Below the pieces are notes generated by a model. The model was not told where the DNA came from. It ran no database searches and was given only the letters and a program-made list of their open reading frames with translations. Positions 1 to 11,756 of a stretch of 64,000 nucleotides of DNA are shown here, piece by piece. The translations under genes were made by a program, and so were the position numbers. The stretch's first letter is position 1, and the number at the start of each line of letters is the position of its first letter. Source of the stretch: Hawksworthiomyces lignivorus (Eukaryota > Ascomycota > Sordariomycetes > Ophiostomatales > Ophiostomataceae); assembly GCA_002917075.1 (NCBI GenBank), contig NTMA01000041.1, forward strand, positions 124,001 to 188,000, given 5' to 3'.

Positions 1-119
1 AAGCTTGCTTGCAGCTATTCTTTGAAGCTTCTGCCCCTCCCCCGCAATTCAACTCTGACAACCAGCAGTTAGCAGACTCTTCATCCTCACGTTTACCACT
101 TACAAAACAATTGCCCATC

Positions 120-1635
120 ATGGTCAAGGCCGGTAGGTTTTCCTCAGATCCGTAGCCACAACGATTCTCAACATTGCTCGAGCTGCTGTGCAGCAAAAAA
201 GCTTATGCTCTGTGCTTCTTATTTTGCTTTACTTGGCTGGCTTATACTGACCCGTTTCGGCAGTTGTTGCTGGTGCCTCTGGCGGTATTGGACAGGTTCG
301 TGATGCACCTCTTGGAACCATGTTCGTTTATGAAATTGGGCATTGGGAAGCCTGCTAACGCTTCTGCTGTAGCCCCTGTCGCTGCTCCTGAAGCTGAGCC
401 CGCTTGTTGATGAGCTCTCCCTGTACGATGTTGTGAACACCCCCGGCGTCGCTGCCGATCTGTCGCACATCTCTTCCCACGCCGTAAGCATCGCCATTGA
501 AATCCTAGCTCTTCTCGCTTATTGTTATTAACGTTCATATAGAAGGTCACTGGCTACCTGCCAGAGGACGACGGTGCTCGCAAGGCCTTTAAGGGTGCCG
601 ACGTCATCGTCATCCCTGCTGGCATTCCTCGTATGAGAGCTTCTTTCATTGGCTTCCCTGATTTTAGCCCCACAACACTTTTACGCAACTGCAACTGCAA
701 CGTGCAAAGTGCTGACAGAAGATCTGGTTTGAACCCCCGCAGGCAAGCCTGGCATGACCCGTGATGACCTGTTCAACATCAACGCCGGCATCGTCAAGGG
801 CCTCATCCAGGTCGCTGCTGAGGTCGCCCCGAAGGCCTTCATTCTCGTCATCTCCAACCCTGTCAACTCGACTGTCCCCATCTCTGCCGAGGTCCTGAAG
901 GCCGCCGGCGTCTTCAACCCCCAGCGCCTCTTCGGCGTCACCACCCTCGACATCGTCCGTGCCGAGACCTTCGTTGCCGAGATCGCCGGCAAGGCTAACC
1001 CCCAGGAGCTGACTGTCCCCGTCATTGGCGGCCACTCCGGCGAGACCATTGTGCCTCTTTTCAGCCTGGTCAAGCCCGCTGTTACCATTCCCGACGACAA
1101 GTACGATGCCCTTGTCAACCGCGTCCAGTTCGGCGGTGACGAGGTCGTCAAGGCCAAGAACGGCGCCGGCTCTGCCACCCTGAGCATGGCCTACGCTGGC
1201 TACCGGTAAGCAGAGCGCGCTCAACCCTGGTGCTGGAGCACAGTGCATGCAAAACTAACACAATCGCAACCCAGCTTCGCCGAGAAGCTCCTGAAGGCCG
1301 TCAGCGGCGCCAAGGGCCTTGTTGAGCCCAGCTACGTCTACCTCCCCGGTGTTCCGGGCGGTGCCGAGATCGCCAAGAAGACTGGCACCGACTTCTTCTC
1401 TGTTCCCATCGAGCTTGGCGTATGTTTTGCCTCTCCGAAGATCCCGGCCCCACTTCCAGTGTACCGCACTATTTTTCACTAACACTGCTTACAGCCCAAC
1501 GGCGCTGAGAAGGCCATTGACATCCTCGGAGACATCACCGAGAAGGAAAAGAAGCTGCTGGAGACGGCCATTACTGGTCTGAAGGGCAACATCGAGAAGG
1601 GCGTTACGTTCGCCACCAAGCCCGCGGAAAAGTGA
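120..1635 (+). CDS. mdh: Malate dehydrogenase, cytosolic type (NAD-dependent)
   Basis: Interconverts malate and oxaloacetate with NAD(H). Seven exons give 330 residues: 120-132, 264-295, 373-483, 543-630, 743-1205, 1275-1419, 1495-1635, all with GT...AG introns and consistent phase. The start [15 protein letters not shown] runs straight into the Rossmann glycine motif, so there is no mitochondrial presequence. A cytosolic form is therefore likely, though a peroxisomal role is not excluded. The Arg motif GIPRKPGMTR (spliced across the fourth intron), the substrate motif [10 protein letters not shown] and the catalytic-His motif GGHSGET are all present, and length matches the family. The first two introns sit within the first 15 codons. 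Together with the PEP carboxykinase at 11.8-14.6 kb it belongs to gluconeogenesis. Only 119 bases of upstream sequence are visible. Confidence 0.95.
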
Positions 1636-3217
1636 TTCACCCTCCCCCTCTGATTTGCTCTGGTCTCCCCTTGCATCACCCAATCTTTAAAAAAAAAACC
1701 TTTGAATCCGTTTGCTTTGCTATGTGGTTTAGTGCCAGCGAGTAAAGTGGACAGGATATACCAGAAAGGAGATTTTCTTTCACGTAAAAAACAAACAAAC
1801 AGAAAACAGGAGGGATAGAGAGAGGCTCTGCATGACTTCTTTGTTTTTTGCTTTCAAAGCCCCTCTAGGGGGAAAAAGATTACTCTTCAGTTTTCTTTTG
1901 CGCCAATAGACCCAAAAAATTAGGCAAAAGCCTACACAACTACTGTGTTAAAAGACCAAAGCCCGATAGCCAAACCGGCTTTAGCTGCATGGGATACTGA
2001 TTGTTCTTTTCTTCTTTTTCCTTTGCGGACTGTTTAGGTTGTAGGTGACCGTTCTTAATCCTGTCTGCACGTCAGACGGCGGAACCAATCTCGCCTGTGG
2101 TGCGCACGGCTGTGTGCATCAGTCGACAAACGAAGCGCAAAACCATGCCCTATCCTCCTATCAGCCACCCTTGTCTCTCTGTGCCACTGCTTTCCTTCCC
2201 TCCGATTATATGGAGAACAAGATCCTGCGGACAGGGGAACGGTGTGCACAGGCGAGTCGAAGCGGAGCAGGACGAGCAGAAAAAGGCATGGTGTGACGGA
2301 TGACACTGACTTCGAGATGCACGAGACTACACACCACAGACGGCCGCTGGATGGGGTGGATCCGATTAAAGAAAACGCGCATAGTATTTCGATGGAGCGG
2401 TTGACACTAGTCTTCCGCTCTGCTGGGCACCTGGGGTAATGGAAGTGTGTGTGTGCATTGGAGAGCGGAGGGAGTGAAATGGTAAGCTTTGCACGCAAAA
2501 ATATCAAAGCTAACGATTTTGGAAAGTGGCTGGAAGTGCATATCAGGGCTAAGACCAACGAATTGGTTCTTGTCTATTTCCTTTTATCTCCCTGGCGCAC
2601 CAGCAGGCAGACGAAGACACATTAATGGTCTGCGGTCTTGTGACTTGGGAGGAGGATGGGAACCAATTCTCTGCCGGACAGGGATGTTATTCGCTGGAGA
2701 AAAGAGAGCAGGCAGTTAGGCTCAGAGGACGATGTCGTACGTCTTGGCATTATGAGTCCGATTGCATTTGGGCTCTTTCTCCCTTCTTATTTGTATATTC
2801 TTCTCACGGAGCATTTTAAGTATCATAGACACATATATCCGGGTTCTCTATAGACAGTATAATTATCAAAAATGGAGCTCGCCTCTCTTCAGGAAAGAAA
2901 ATATGTCCGACTTTTGCTCAAGAAAAAAAAAAAAAAAACGCCGATGCATTTTTGGGACAGTGGGCAGAGGGATAACAAGATCCGCACGTACGGAGGATGA
3001 CCGGATGTATGGCTCTAGCTCACAACCCCCACTCCCAACAAAATACTCCGATCTTGAATCAAGTTAGCGGAAAAGGAACGCCTTAACACCGGCCAATGGT
3101 CACCTTGCTGAACTCCTTGACTTTTGGATAGTAGTAGGTGATGCAAGAGAAGAGAAAAAAGGCCCCCTCTAAAAAAAAAAATAATAATATATAAGAATTA
3201 ATGCGCCCCGCTACCTG
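1636..3217. other. Convergent intergenic region, no gene supported
   Basis: Spacer of about 1.6 kb between the 3' ends of the malate dehydrogenase gene (+) and the TRS33 gene (-). Short open frames exist on both strands, but none shows splice-consistent coding or a recognisable domain. It contains A-runs (1688-1697 and around 2925-2940) and other homopurine stretches. It is long for a convergent fungal spacer and probably carries both 3' UTRs. Confidence 0.5.
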
Positions 3218-4383
3218 CTATGCCTTTGCTGACACAGTCTTGATCTGAAAGATGGCCCCGGGCAGCTCATTGCTCTCAGCCTGCACTGTTGCGGTGATCC
3301 CCAGCGCCGCGAGTGCGCCTCGCACAATGCCGCAAGGGAACCAGAGAAACTAACCAAAGCATTGTGTGAGCCAAACATCGTTTTATTTGGTGCATGCAAT
3401 AAGTAATGGACAGCAGAGGGGGGACCTGGGAGAACAAAAAAAAAACTTACCGGCTGCGCCCGGACCAGCGCCTGGCCGCCGGCTTCTGTGCTCATCCGCT
3501 GGAACGGCCGGAATGAGTTGTCTGTCAGCACATAGACGCCCTAGAGGTGGTCAGCATTCTCTTGGGTCGTGCGTCTCGTAAACAAAAGCAAACCAGGAAC
3601 TGAGAAATTTAGTGGAACATAGAAAGGGAAAACAACAGAACGCACCCGATGGTTCGTCTTTAGGTTGTCCACCTGCTTGCGGAAGACCAGCGTCCACAGG
3701 TCCTTGCACAGAAACTTGATCACGTCTAGCGTGTCATGGAACCGAGGGCGGTCGCGAGAGAATCTAAGGTAGCTCCGTTAGCACAACGAGGAAGCAGACA
3801 GCCGTAGGCCGGAGAAAAGACCAAGGACACAATTAAAAAAAAAAAAACGTAAATATAAACACAAGGTGCGGGTAGGCGCCGGAGCGAGCTCTTTTGCCTC
3901 TTACCTCTCTACTAGCCCCTGCCCGACCCGGTAGCCGAGCATCTCGAGGCGGAAGAACACGGCGTCCCGCTCTTCGTCTTCGTCTAGGAGCCGCCGGGAG
4001 CCGCCGACGCCGGTCCCCGTGCCGGCCGTGCCGGTGACGCTCCCGGCCGCGGCGGCGCCGGGCGGTGGTGGCGGAACTGATCCTTGCGCGGATGCTGCTG
4101 TGCCTGCCGGTGCTGACGATCCCGCCGCGGTCCCCGCGCCCGCTCCTGTTGCAGACGTGCCTGTCGGTGGTTGTCGCGACGGGAGGGGCGCCGCGCCGTC
4201 CAGCCCCGCCTCCGCCGCGGCCACCGCCAGCGACTGTGCACGGGCGCCGGCTTCGAGCTCGTTGGTGACGCGGTAGGCCATTGGCACGATCTCTATCAGC
4301 AAGAAGTCGAGGCAGGAAGAGTTGAGAAACGTCGCCGACGGGTCGGACGCGTTGTAGGGGGGCATGACGGAGTCAAAGGACAT
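3218..4383 (-). CDS. TRS33: TRAPP complex subunit Trs33 / TRAPPC6-like
   Basis: Core subunit of the TRAPP vesicle-tethering complexes (guanine-nucleotide exchange for Rab/Ypt1) acting at the Golgi. Four exons on the minus strand, 3905-4383, 3646-3763, 3451-3540 and 3218-3349, give 272 residues in phase. N-terminal [16 protein letters not shown], then [32 protein letters not shown], and a C-terminal block [17 protein letters not shown] match the Trs33/Bet3 alpha-beta fold. Between the first and second block, roughly residues 45-130, lies a low-complexity insert rich in Ala, Gly, Pro and Thr. Comparable inserts are usual in filamentous fungal homologues, but this one is long. The start is the only ATG upstream of the first conserved block in frame. 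Confidence 0.92.
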
Positions 4384-5421
4384 GGTGGGCGGACGTCAGT
4401 GTAGAAGTGCGAAGTGCTTGTTATGAGAGAGCTCAGTGCCAAGAGGGCAGGAGATCGAAAGAGACGCCAGGGGAGGGGCGCTCTCGACCTTTGTTCTGTC
4501 TGTCTCGTCTGTCTCAAATTCACTCTCCGAGCTGGACTTCAATGGTTCACTGAAAACTGCCAAGTTCTTGGAGAAAAAGCAGACTATCTAATGTGAATAA
4601 AGAGATTGCTTGTGAGCTATAAGATGATGCCGCGATCATCTATTTGTAAATCACATGTATTTGTTCGTCATTTGCCGTCTTCGAATGAGGTACGTCGTCT
4701 CATCCACAAGTTCGTCGTTTTGATGTGGATGAGATGCGAAGCTCTGGCCATATGCCAAATTCGCACTTATGCGGGGTGTGCTTCACCGCCCCGATACGCA
4801 CAAATCCATTACTGTAAGCGGACATGACAGCTGGGCCACCACCTGGTTTCTTCACTGCAGCAGTCAACATTCTCAGTTTCATAGATCGCTCAGAAAATAA
4901 GAATGAAAATTTCGCGTTCCATTTAAAGTCTCTATTTGTTCACTCTGAAGGACAGAGGAAATCATTCGACTATTTTAGGGGGATATAATGCTTTTTTTTA
5001 CACAAAGCCGCAAAAGGAAATGCCAAATCATGCGCTGTCCCCTGTGCTCGTCCTCACTTCTCTGAAATGCCCACCAGTACCCCTATTCCTTACTTTTCCA
5101 AACTCCATGCCAAAGACAGTAAAAGGAGGATATTTCAAAAGCCCATAAGCTGAAAATAAAATCAAAACGCTAGTGATAAAATACAGAACAGAAAAGAGTT
5201 AAGAGTAAGACCAAAAAATTACAAGCTTCATAACAACCATGTAGAAGCCAACATAAACTCTGCCTCTCTTCAAAGAGGTTGAGCATCGCAACTTCAGCGG
5301 CCGCAGCGGCCTCAGAAGCGGCCTGCAGAACCTGCCATAAAACTATCCACTTCTCTGTGCAGAAAGCGGATGCCAAGAAAGTAGTGTTGCTAAACGCTGC
5401 TTTGCGGCAACGCCATCGTTG

Positions 5422-5452
<31 letters not shown>

Positions 5453-5508
5453 CAAGATGCGGCGCCGGGTTCATGATCTTGGTGATTGACGTGGTCAGAC
5501 TCACCGTC
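4384..5508. other. Intergenic region upstream of TRS33 and downstream of SIZ gene
   Basis: About 1.1 kb between two minus-strand genes. It should hold the TRS33 promoter and the 3' UTR of the SUMO ligase gene. No convincing coding segment was found. A GC-rich 9-bp repeat lies at 5426-5452 and is listed separately. Confidence 0.5.
5426..5452. repeat. Three tandem copies of a 9-bp unit CGCTGTCGC
   Basis: Perfect 9-bp tandem array at 5426-5434, 5435-5443 and 5444-5452, just beyond the stop codon of the SIZ gene, so probably in its 3' UTR. It extends imperfectly to the left as CGTCGTCG. Confidence 0.9.
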
Positions 5509-7524
5509 CTAACGGGCGAGACTGCTTGAAAAAGTCACGGTAGGAGAGTAGCCGTTAGTATTCTGCCGCTTTAACGGTGGGCCAGATGGCTCGTCGTCAT
5601 CGTCGCTGAGCGTGAGGTCGATAACCTCACGCGGACGCTTGTTGCTGTGACCGGTGTGGCTGGGTGTAGCTGTGGTATCGCGGCTCCCGCCAATGGCGCT
5701 GGTGTCTCGACTAGCGCTCCCAAGAAGAACACTGTTGTTCCCATTTCTCTTATTCACGGGAGTAGCAATGATGAGATCATCATCATCGAGAAAACTCGTA
5801 CTGACTATAGCCCCAGGTGACAGTGATCCACCTCCGCCGTCATCTTCTCCACTTCTTGACTTGTCGGTGTGCCACGTGCCGTCTGGCTCAATGGTGGCTT
5901 GCTCAAGATCTGACGGCGTGTTTTCTAGGATTTCTTTTACATATCTAAGAGGTTGTTAGCATCTCCGGTAAAGGGCTTGAATAAGACAAGGAAAAGGAAA
6001 GAACGCACTCGTCCACGGCCAACGACTCAAAAGAAGCTGGGTTGCTACAGACGGGGCACAACCACTGCGGTCCCTGCTCCTGTAATTGAAGATACGACGT
6101 TGCATCAAAGCACTGAATATGCTTGCAGGTCGTTGCGCGCACAGGTAGAGAGAGGCGCATATACGTTAATGGGCATTTGAGAGACAAGACAGTTGAAGTT
6201 GCAACAATATCGGGATCCTGAGCCTGCCTTGTAACTGATGTTGTGTTAGTATATGGATCATTTTTCTATTTTTGGGCGCGAATTGAGCGACAACGCAGAC
6301 CACAGAAATTGCGTACTTTCTCTAATAACAGATGCTTTTGTAATCCGATTCCTCTTCTCAATAGTGCTAGCTAGCAACGTAGCAGAGTATGTCTTGCATA
6401 TATAAAGAGCCAGATAGAATCTCTATGACAGGAGAGAGGTTTAAATGTCAGTCATAGGAAAGGGTTGATAGGCGTTATTTGGGCCACGTACTTTGGAAGT
6501 TAATGCATAGGTGAACTCAAGACTGTTGCTGTATGTTATTGGTTTGAGGCGGAGGAGGTCTGTGATGTCTACCGGCCGCGTTGATCCTGGTTTGTTTTTG
6601 AGGCCACGCAGGTTTGCCTTTACCTCGCCGCCGTTCACCTTAATCTCACATTGATAAGGAAAGGCGATATCTTGTACACCGGAATTGCTTGCAGCACAAA
6701 ATATCATGACACGCAATGTAGGGTCCATTGAACAGCGCTGCAAGTCCGGATAAGTGGAAGCTCGAATGGATATAGATATACTATTCCTATGTTGAGCCAT
6801 TGCTACAAAGGCGTACATGTTAGCCTTGCGTCATCTCATTAACTATTCTTGGCGTACTGCTGCGACTCACCTTCGCACTGCCGAACGTCGCCTAATGGCA
6901 CATCGATCTTATAGAATGGGCTCGGCTTGAATTGAAGGCCTTTGAATTGCACGTTAGTCTGCTGAAGCAAGCAGTCGATAAAAGCGTGGAACTGGCTTCG
7001 GCATTTACCCACCTTGGTGTACATAATTGGGTAACCGAGTCATTTGATCACTTGCATAACCTCGACTGTGGCTACCATTTGATGTTACAGAGGTTGTGTT
7101 GATGCTGTTGTTGTTATAGGGAGATGACATCCCCGAGTGACCATTGTACGATGGCGAGGAGGGTATCGAGGAAGACGCAAAGTAGGGGACGCGGTAGTTG
7201 GCAGGAGAGGTTCCTGACGTCGACTGGAGAATTGTATTCTTTATATTGATGAACTTCTGTGGGTTTGGATCGTGAACAGATGCGTCGATCACTGAGATGA
7301 GCAGCAGTTAGTTGGCTATTTGAGGATCTGAGGGAGGCGAAGGTGAGAGAAAGACGGAGAACAAAAAGTGCACAAATTGACATACAGTTGATGATACGCT
7401 TTTGGAGATCGGCTTTGTTGCCCGATTTTGCCAGGTGGTTGCTGTAGCATATTGCAACAAGGTCTTTATTTTTGAGAGACTGTATTATGCTCACGAGCTC
7501 GTTGACCTCTTCGGCGGTCGCCAT
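5509..7524 (-). CDS. SIZ1: SUMO E3 ligase, Siz/PIAS family
   Basis: Promotes transfer of SUMO from Ubc9 to nuclear and septin substrates. Seven minus-strand exons (7386-7524, 7013-7291, 6871-6939, 6492-6802, 6317-6422, 6009-6234, 5509-5944) join in phase to 521 residues. Domains in order: SAP-type DNA-binding motif at about residues 5-46 (LVAICYSNHLAKSGNK), a Ser/Asn-rich linker, a PINIT domain starting at LQFKPSPFYKI, an SP-RING starting at SLKCPLTYMRL and ending near LCPVCSNPASF with its Cys/His ligands, and a C-terminal SUMO-interacting motif VIDLTLSDDDDE. The intron at 6940-7012 ends in AAG with a perfect CTAAC branch site. The 106-base exon 6317-6422 was needed to restore the PINIT-to-SP-RING segment. 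Divergent from the DUF2423 gene. Confidence 0.9.
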
Positions 7525-8381
7525 GGCGTAAGACGAGAAGAGGAAAAGAGGGGGAAGGAAACCAGGGAAGCAGAAGCGGCAAGGCAGTCTTCGTCTGAAG
7601 AGATGGCACAGAAACGTTCCGCGAGAAACAGAGCTGCAGGTGCAAAGTCTGCAACTTCTTCCTTCCTTGGGAGAGCCACAGAGCACTGCTCGCAGGAAAC
7701 GAGGCTGACAGACTCAGAGACTGGGGGTAGCAAAGCGGATAAGTGAATGGCGGTTCCCAAACGCAGCCAGAGCAGAAGCCGAGCTGGGCCAATGTCGGCA
7801 AGTCCCGAAGTTTTACTAGTACAGACACAGCGCAGAAAGATTGCAAAGAATCGGGAGATTCAGACAGTCCCGATGGAGGTGGAATGCACAGGAAGATGCT
7901 GTCGCGACCGCGTATCTAGGAACCGAGGAAGTTGTGACAAGAGCGCTGTTGATATAGTAGTGAAAGTCAACAAACAGATGCAGAGATTGTGGAGGGGGGG
8001 GGGGGGTTCATAGTCTGCGAATCCGAACGCAAGGACGGTCTACCCCGTTGTCATGGTTGGTGTTGAGATGTCGAGAGGTCGAGATGTCGCCGTTTGTCGC
8101 CCCGACAGCGCCAGTCACGGAAGACCTGCGGTTGTGCTTTCTTCCGCGTAGTCACGGAAGGCGGTGAAGAGGGGCAAAACCGCAACGGGCGCCTCCCAGG
8201 CGGCAGGAGGTATCATTTACCCCAAGTTTAGGTGGGGGTATACTTTTGCTTGGCAAGAAAAAGACCGGCAGAAAAAAAAAGTTCACTGAAGGGAAATAGG
8301 AAGAAAAACAAGGGAGGCTTTCTTCGTTACCACAATCACTACGCATCCACCCAGTAGTGACGAATTCCCCTGCTTTTCAAG
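7525..8381. promoter_or_regulatory. Divergent promoter region between SIZ and DUF2423 genes
   Basis: 857 bases between two diverging start codons. It contains a run of 13 G at 7994-8006 and a GTCGAGATGTCG-like imperfect repeat around 8060-8095. No open frame here resembles a gene. Confidence 0.5.
7994..8006. repeat. Poly(G) tract, 13 bases
   Basis: Uninterrupted G13 on the plus strand in the divergent SIZ/DUF2423 promoter. Long G runs are rare in this window and can form G-rich structures or be a sequencing weak spot. Confidence 0.85.
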
Positions 8382-8911
8382 ATGGCAAAGAGCGCGCGCG
8401 CGAGTTCGCGCAAGAACAACAACCAGAAACTCAAAAAGAATGTCTTTGGCCCCGTCGAGTCGCAAAGGACAGAGCGGCTCTCGGCCAAATTGATGGAGCT
8501 GGTGGCCCAGCAGCTCCCAGCCAAGGAGGCAAAGGAAGACGAAGCCAATGCTATGGAGGATGTGGCAGACGGTACGTAAAAGCCATTTCTGTGCTTGTTG
8601 CTTTTCAGCAGCTGACCCAGCGCAGGACCGACGCCAAGTGACCAGCTGAAAGGCGAAGCCTGTATGTCGACACTTTGCACCACCAGCCGATCCCCTTTCT
8701 CAGCTGCCATGTCAGCCTATTGTTGACGTATGTGTAGATGTTTTTACTGACTCTTCTGACCTCTGTAGCTGCCATGGACGTTGATGCCGAGGCCGAGGCC
8801 AAGCCAGCCGTAAAGGCAGGTGGCAAGAAGCATATTGAGAAGCGGAGATCGAAGAAATCGTCGATTGTGTTCCGGAAGTACAAAGACCGGACAGCGAAGC
8901 GGCGGAAATGA
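8382..8911 (+). CDS. Small basic DUF2423 protein (YBL028C-like, likely nucleolar)
   Basis: Three exons, 8382-8571, 8626-8661 and 8769-8911, give 122 residues. The N-terminus MAKSARASSRKNNNQKLKKN followed by VFGPVESQRTERLSAKL is the DUF2423 signature. The C-terminus is strongly basic (KKHIEKRRSKKSSIVFRKYK ... KRRK) and resembles nuclear/nucleolar localisation sequence. The yeast relative YBL028C is nucleolar and associated with ribosome biogenesis, so a similar role is inferred. The middle exon is only 36 bases, and its boundaries are the only combination I found that avoids stop codons and keeps phase. It yields a short acidic linker ending before the AMDVDAEAEAK segment. Confidence 0.88.
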
Positions 8912-9973
8912 AGAGGAGAAGTGGCGAAGAAGAAGGTCAGCATGAGAAAAGGCCAGTTGCCTGGGCATACGAAGGCAGTCAAGGATATATCTTGGGATAC
9001 ATTTTCTTCTGAAATCGGAGTATGGCAATGCTCCTTTGTATTTAACTTGAACTTGGGAACAATTAATGACGCTTATGACCCAAAAACTAAAATACGAAAA
9101 GAATGGGGGCGCCGGATACGGCAGCTATTTAGAAATAGAGATGCACTTGTACCGGACAAAGAACTGCAGCATTCGACATGTTAAAATCGGGAGGGGAAGA
9201 GTTGATGACCCTTGTGACAAAGGACGTTCTCTCATCGACGGCTACGTACATGACTTTGTTATGCGAGAGAATGCAGGGAAAATATATGAATATAGCGCCA
9301 TCATCTACAGAGTCGTTTTACATATCATTTTTCACATGTAGAGGGCTTGGCTCGTCAGGTGCATCTTCACTGTATCGGCTTTTAATGTGCCTTAAAGCGC
9401 GGAGTCATGCAATGCTTGACAGAAGTTATCATGAAGATTATTTCTATGTGGTATCTCTATTTACCTTAATTCTTCTTCGGGCAATTAGTTGTCCCTTTTT
9501 TTCTTTGCAGGTTTAGTAGACAAACTACGAATTTTTCTAGAACAGGCCTGCTGACGTCGTATCGCTGACTGGGTGTGAAACGTGCGCTGCTACATAATCG
9601 AGGGAGAAACACTGCCACTGTCTGGGTAAGACTTACGGGACAAATACGTATGCACAACCCGGGAATTCTCACGAGCTTTTTGTTCCTGGTCAATAAACCA
9701 ACCCGGATCTGTTCTCAGTTTCAAATTGTGCCTTTTATATTTTTATTTTTATTTTGGTTGGCCTTTCCTCCAGGGGCGAGCTTTAAATTAAAAGCAGCTC
9801 TATAGCCTTCTTTCTTTTCGTGTAACTCTTGTTCTTGGCGATGCTTCAAGGGTAAAGGAGCTTAATTTGAGCTACGTCATTCGTCTTACTTCTGCTGCTC
9901 CTTGCACCTGCTCAATTTTTTCCCTTTAACATCCAATACCACACTCTCATCAATCCTTTCTCTCTTTTTCACA
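8912..9973. other. Intergenic region, no gene supported
   Basis: About 1.06 kb between two plus-strand genes, AT-rich. Open frames here lack codon bias and homologous motifs. The part nearest 9973 has pyrimidine-rich stretches typical of fungal core promoters. Confidence 0.5.
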
Positions 9974-11164
9974 ATGGCGCCCCTCATTCCGCGCATGCAT
10001 GTCTTCGAAATCGATGACCAGCCTTGGTAGGTCCAAATGCAGTTGCTATGGTCTCCCCCCAAAATCCAATTGGAGCTCTTTTTCTTCTTGGGTCGCCCTG
10101 CTCACCTTCTCCTGCAGGTTCCCTCCATGGTTCCGCGGCCGCATCCAGGCCGCGCTCACCCGCGCCTGGATCATGCGCGTACCCCTCCTGCAGAGCGCCT
10201 CACCGGCCGAGCTGGTCGCCGAGGTCCTGCGCCGGGAGGTGCTGTCGGAGACGGCAGGCGCGGCGCAGGCGAACGGCAACGGGGCAGTGAAGACGCGCCA
10301 GTCGTCGTCGACGGCGGTGTCGTCGACAGCGTCGCCATGGATCATGATTGACTTTTGCGCGGGCGGCGGCGGGCCGACGCCCAGCATCGAGCGGATCCTG
10401 AACGAGCAGACCGCAGCGGCGCCGTCCGCTTCGTCGACCCCCACCCAGTTTGTCCTCACCGACCTGCACCCGCACGTCGACGAGTGGGCCATCGCCGCCG
10501 CCGCCAGCCCTCACGTCCGGTACGCACCGGACCCCGTGGACGCCAGCGCCGCGGAGCCCAGCGCCATCCTCAAAGCGGCGGGCCTGTCCGGCAGTGCCGC
10601 GGGAGCGGGAGGCGGAGCGATGGAGAACCACAGGGTGTTCCGCCTCTTCAGCCTGGCGTTCCACCACTTTGACGATCCGCTGGCCCGTGCCATCCTCAAG
10701 AACACCGTCGAGACGAGCGATGGGTTTGGGTGAGTCTTTCTTCTGTCCCCTCTCTCTGCCTGCACGACTTTCTCCGGCCCGCTGCCATCTGTCTGTTCTA
10801 ACTTCTTCCCCACAGCATCTTCGAGCTCCAGGACCGCTCCTTTGGCGCGTTCGTCACCACGCTCGTGTTCGGCCTCGGCATCCTGCTGACGGCCCCCTAC
10901 TACGCCTGGCGCTGGCGGTCGCCGATGACGCTGGTGTTCACGTACCTGGTGCCCATCCTGCCCTTTGTGCTCGTCTTCGACGGCTGGATGTCCATGCTGC
11001 GGACGCGCACGCCCGACGAGGTCGAGGCGCTGCTGCGGACTTGCGGCGCGTCAGAGGACGACACGAGCCGCTGGGTGCTGCGCAGCGGCGAGACGCGGCA
11101 CCTGTGGCCCTGCGGGTACCTCAAGTGGATTGTGTGTGTCAAGAAAGACGGCAACAGGGCCTAA
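9974..11164 (+). CDS. Conserved fungal methyltransferase-like protein with two C-terminal membrane segments
   Basis: Exons 9974-10026, 10118-10729 and 10816-11164 give 337 residues in phase. The N-terminal FEIDDQPWFPPWFR is followed by a long helical part. At about residues 92-108 comes IMIDFCAGGGGPTPSIE, a glycine-rich loop resembling motif I of class I SAM-dependent methyltransferases, then FVLTDLHPH and a segment LFSLAFHHFDDPLARAILKN. Two hydrophobic stretches follow at about residues 230-252 and 260-282, so the C-terminal part is probably membrane-embedded. The end is WPCGYLKWIVCVKK. I recognise it as a widespread but unnamed fungal family; substrate unknown. The methyltransferase assignment rests on the glycine loop and the following acidic strand. 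Confidence 0.75.
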
Positions 11165-11756
11165 TATTGCTATCAAGGGTATGGAACGTTTGCTTAGAAG
11201 GTGAACCGGCGCACAAAGTCTGCCTATTTTACATTGAGAGCGCAAGGAGCATTTACGAGCTAGACGGTTAGGCAAGTTTCGCAGCTGGATACATGTACCA
11301 TAGATTATCTTATCACCTGCACAAATATAAACTGTTCACGTATTTTTTTCATTTCTGATTGTAACTTGTATATAATGAAATAGACAAAATACCCGTCTCG
11401 TGGGCGTTGGGCCTCACGAGTCCTGTGCTAAGTGCTACCACCGTGTATATCTTTATACCCTTCTGATACAAATATGCATCAAATTGGGGACGGCTTCTCT
11501 ATGTGAGGCAGTCCACACAATTGTTCGCTGGTTGACATGCCAAAAGCAGTTTTGGAACAAAAATACAGATTAGACCCAGTAGGCCAGACACAATGAGCTC
11601 ATGAAGAGCCTCGTGCTGGACAAATGCTGCCAATTTAAGCTCCTCCGCGCGCGCGATTTATGTATGCGGAAACATTTTATACCCATAATCCAGAGAAAAC
11701 AAGAAAAAATGACAAAAAGAAAGAGGCATGAACATCGTGACGGATCAAAGACAGAT
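11165..11756. other. Convergent spacer between methyltransferase-like gene and PEP carboxykinase
   Basis: 592 bases between two converging stop codons, AT-rich. It presumably holds both 3' UTRs. No structure or gene recognised. Confidence 0.5.

Noticed and set aside
6839..7024. Continuous reading of the SIZ gene through 6940-7012 instead of an intron
   Set aside because: It would need a frame change at about 7010. Removing 6940-7012 (GTGGGT donor, CTAAC branch, AAG acceptor) restores the frame directly into the PINIT domain.
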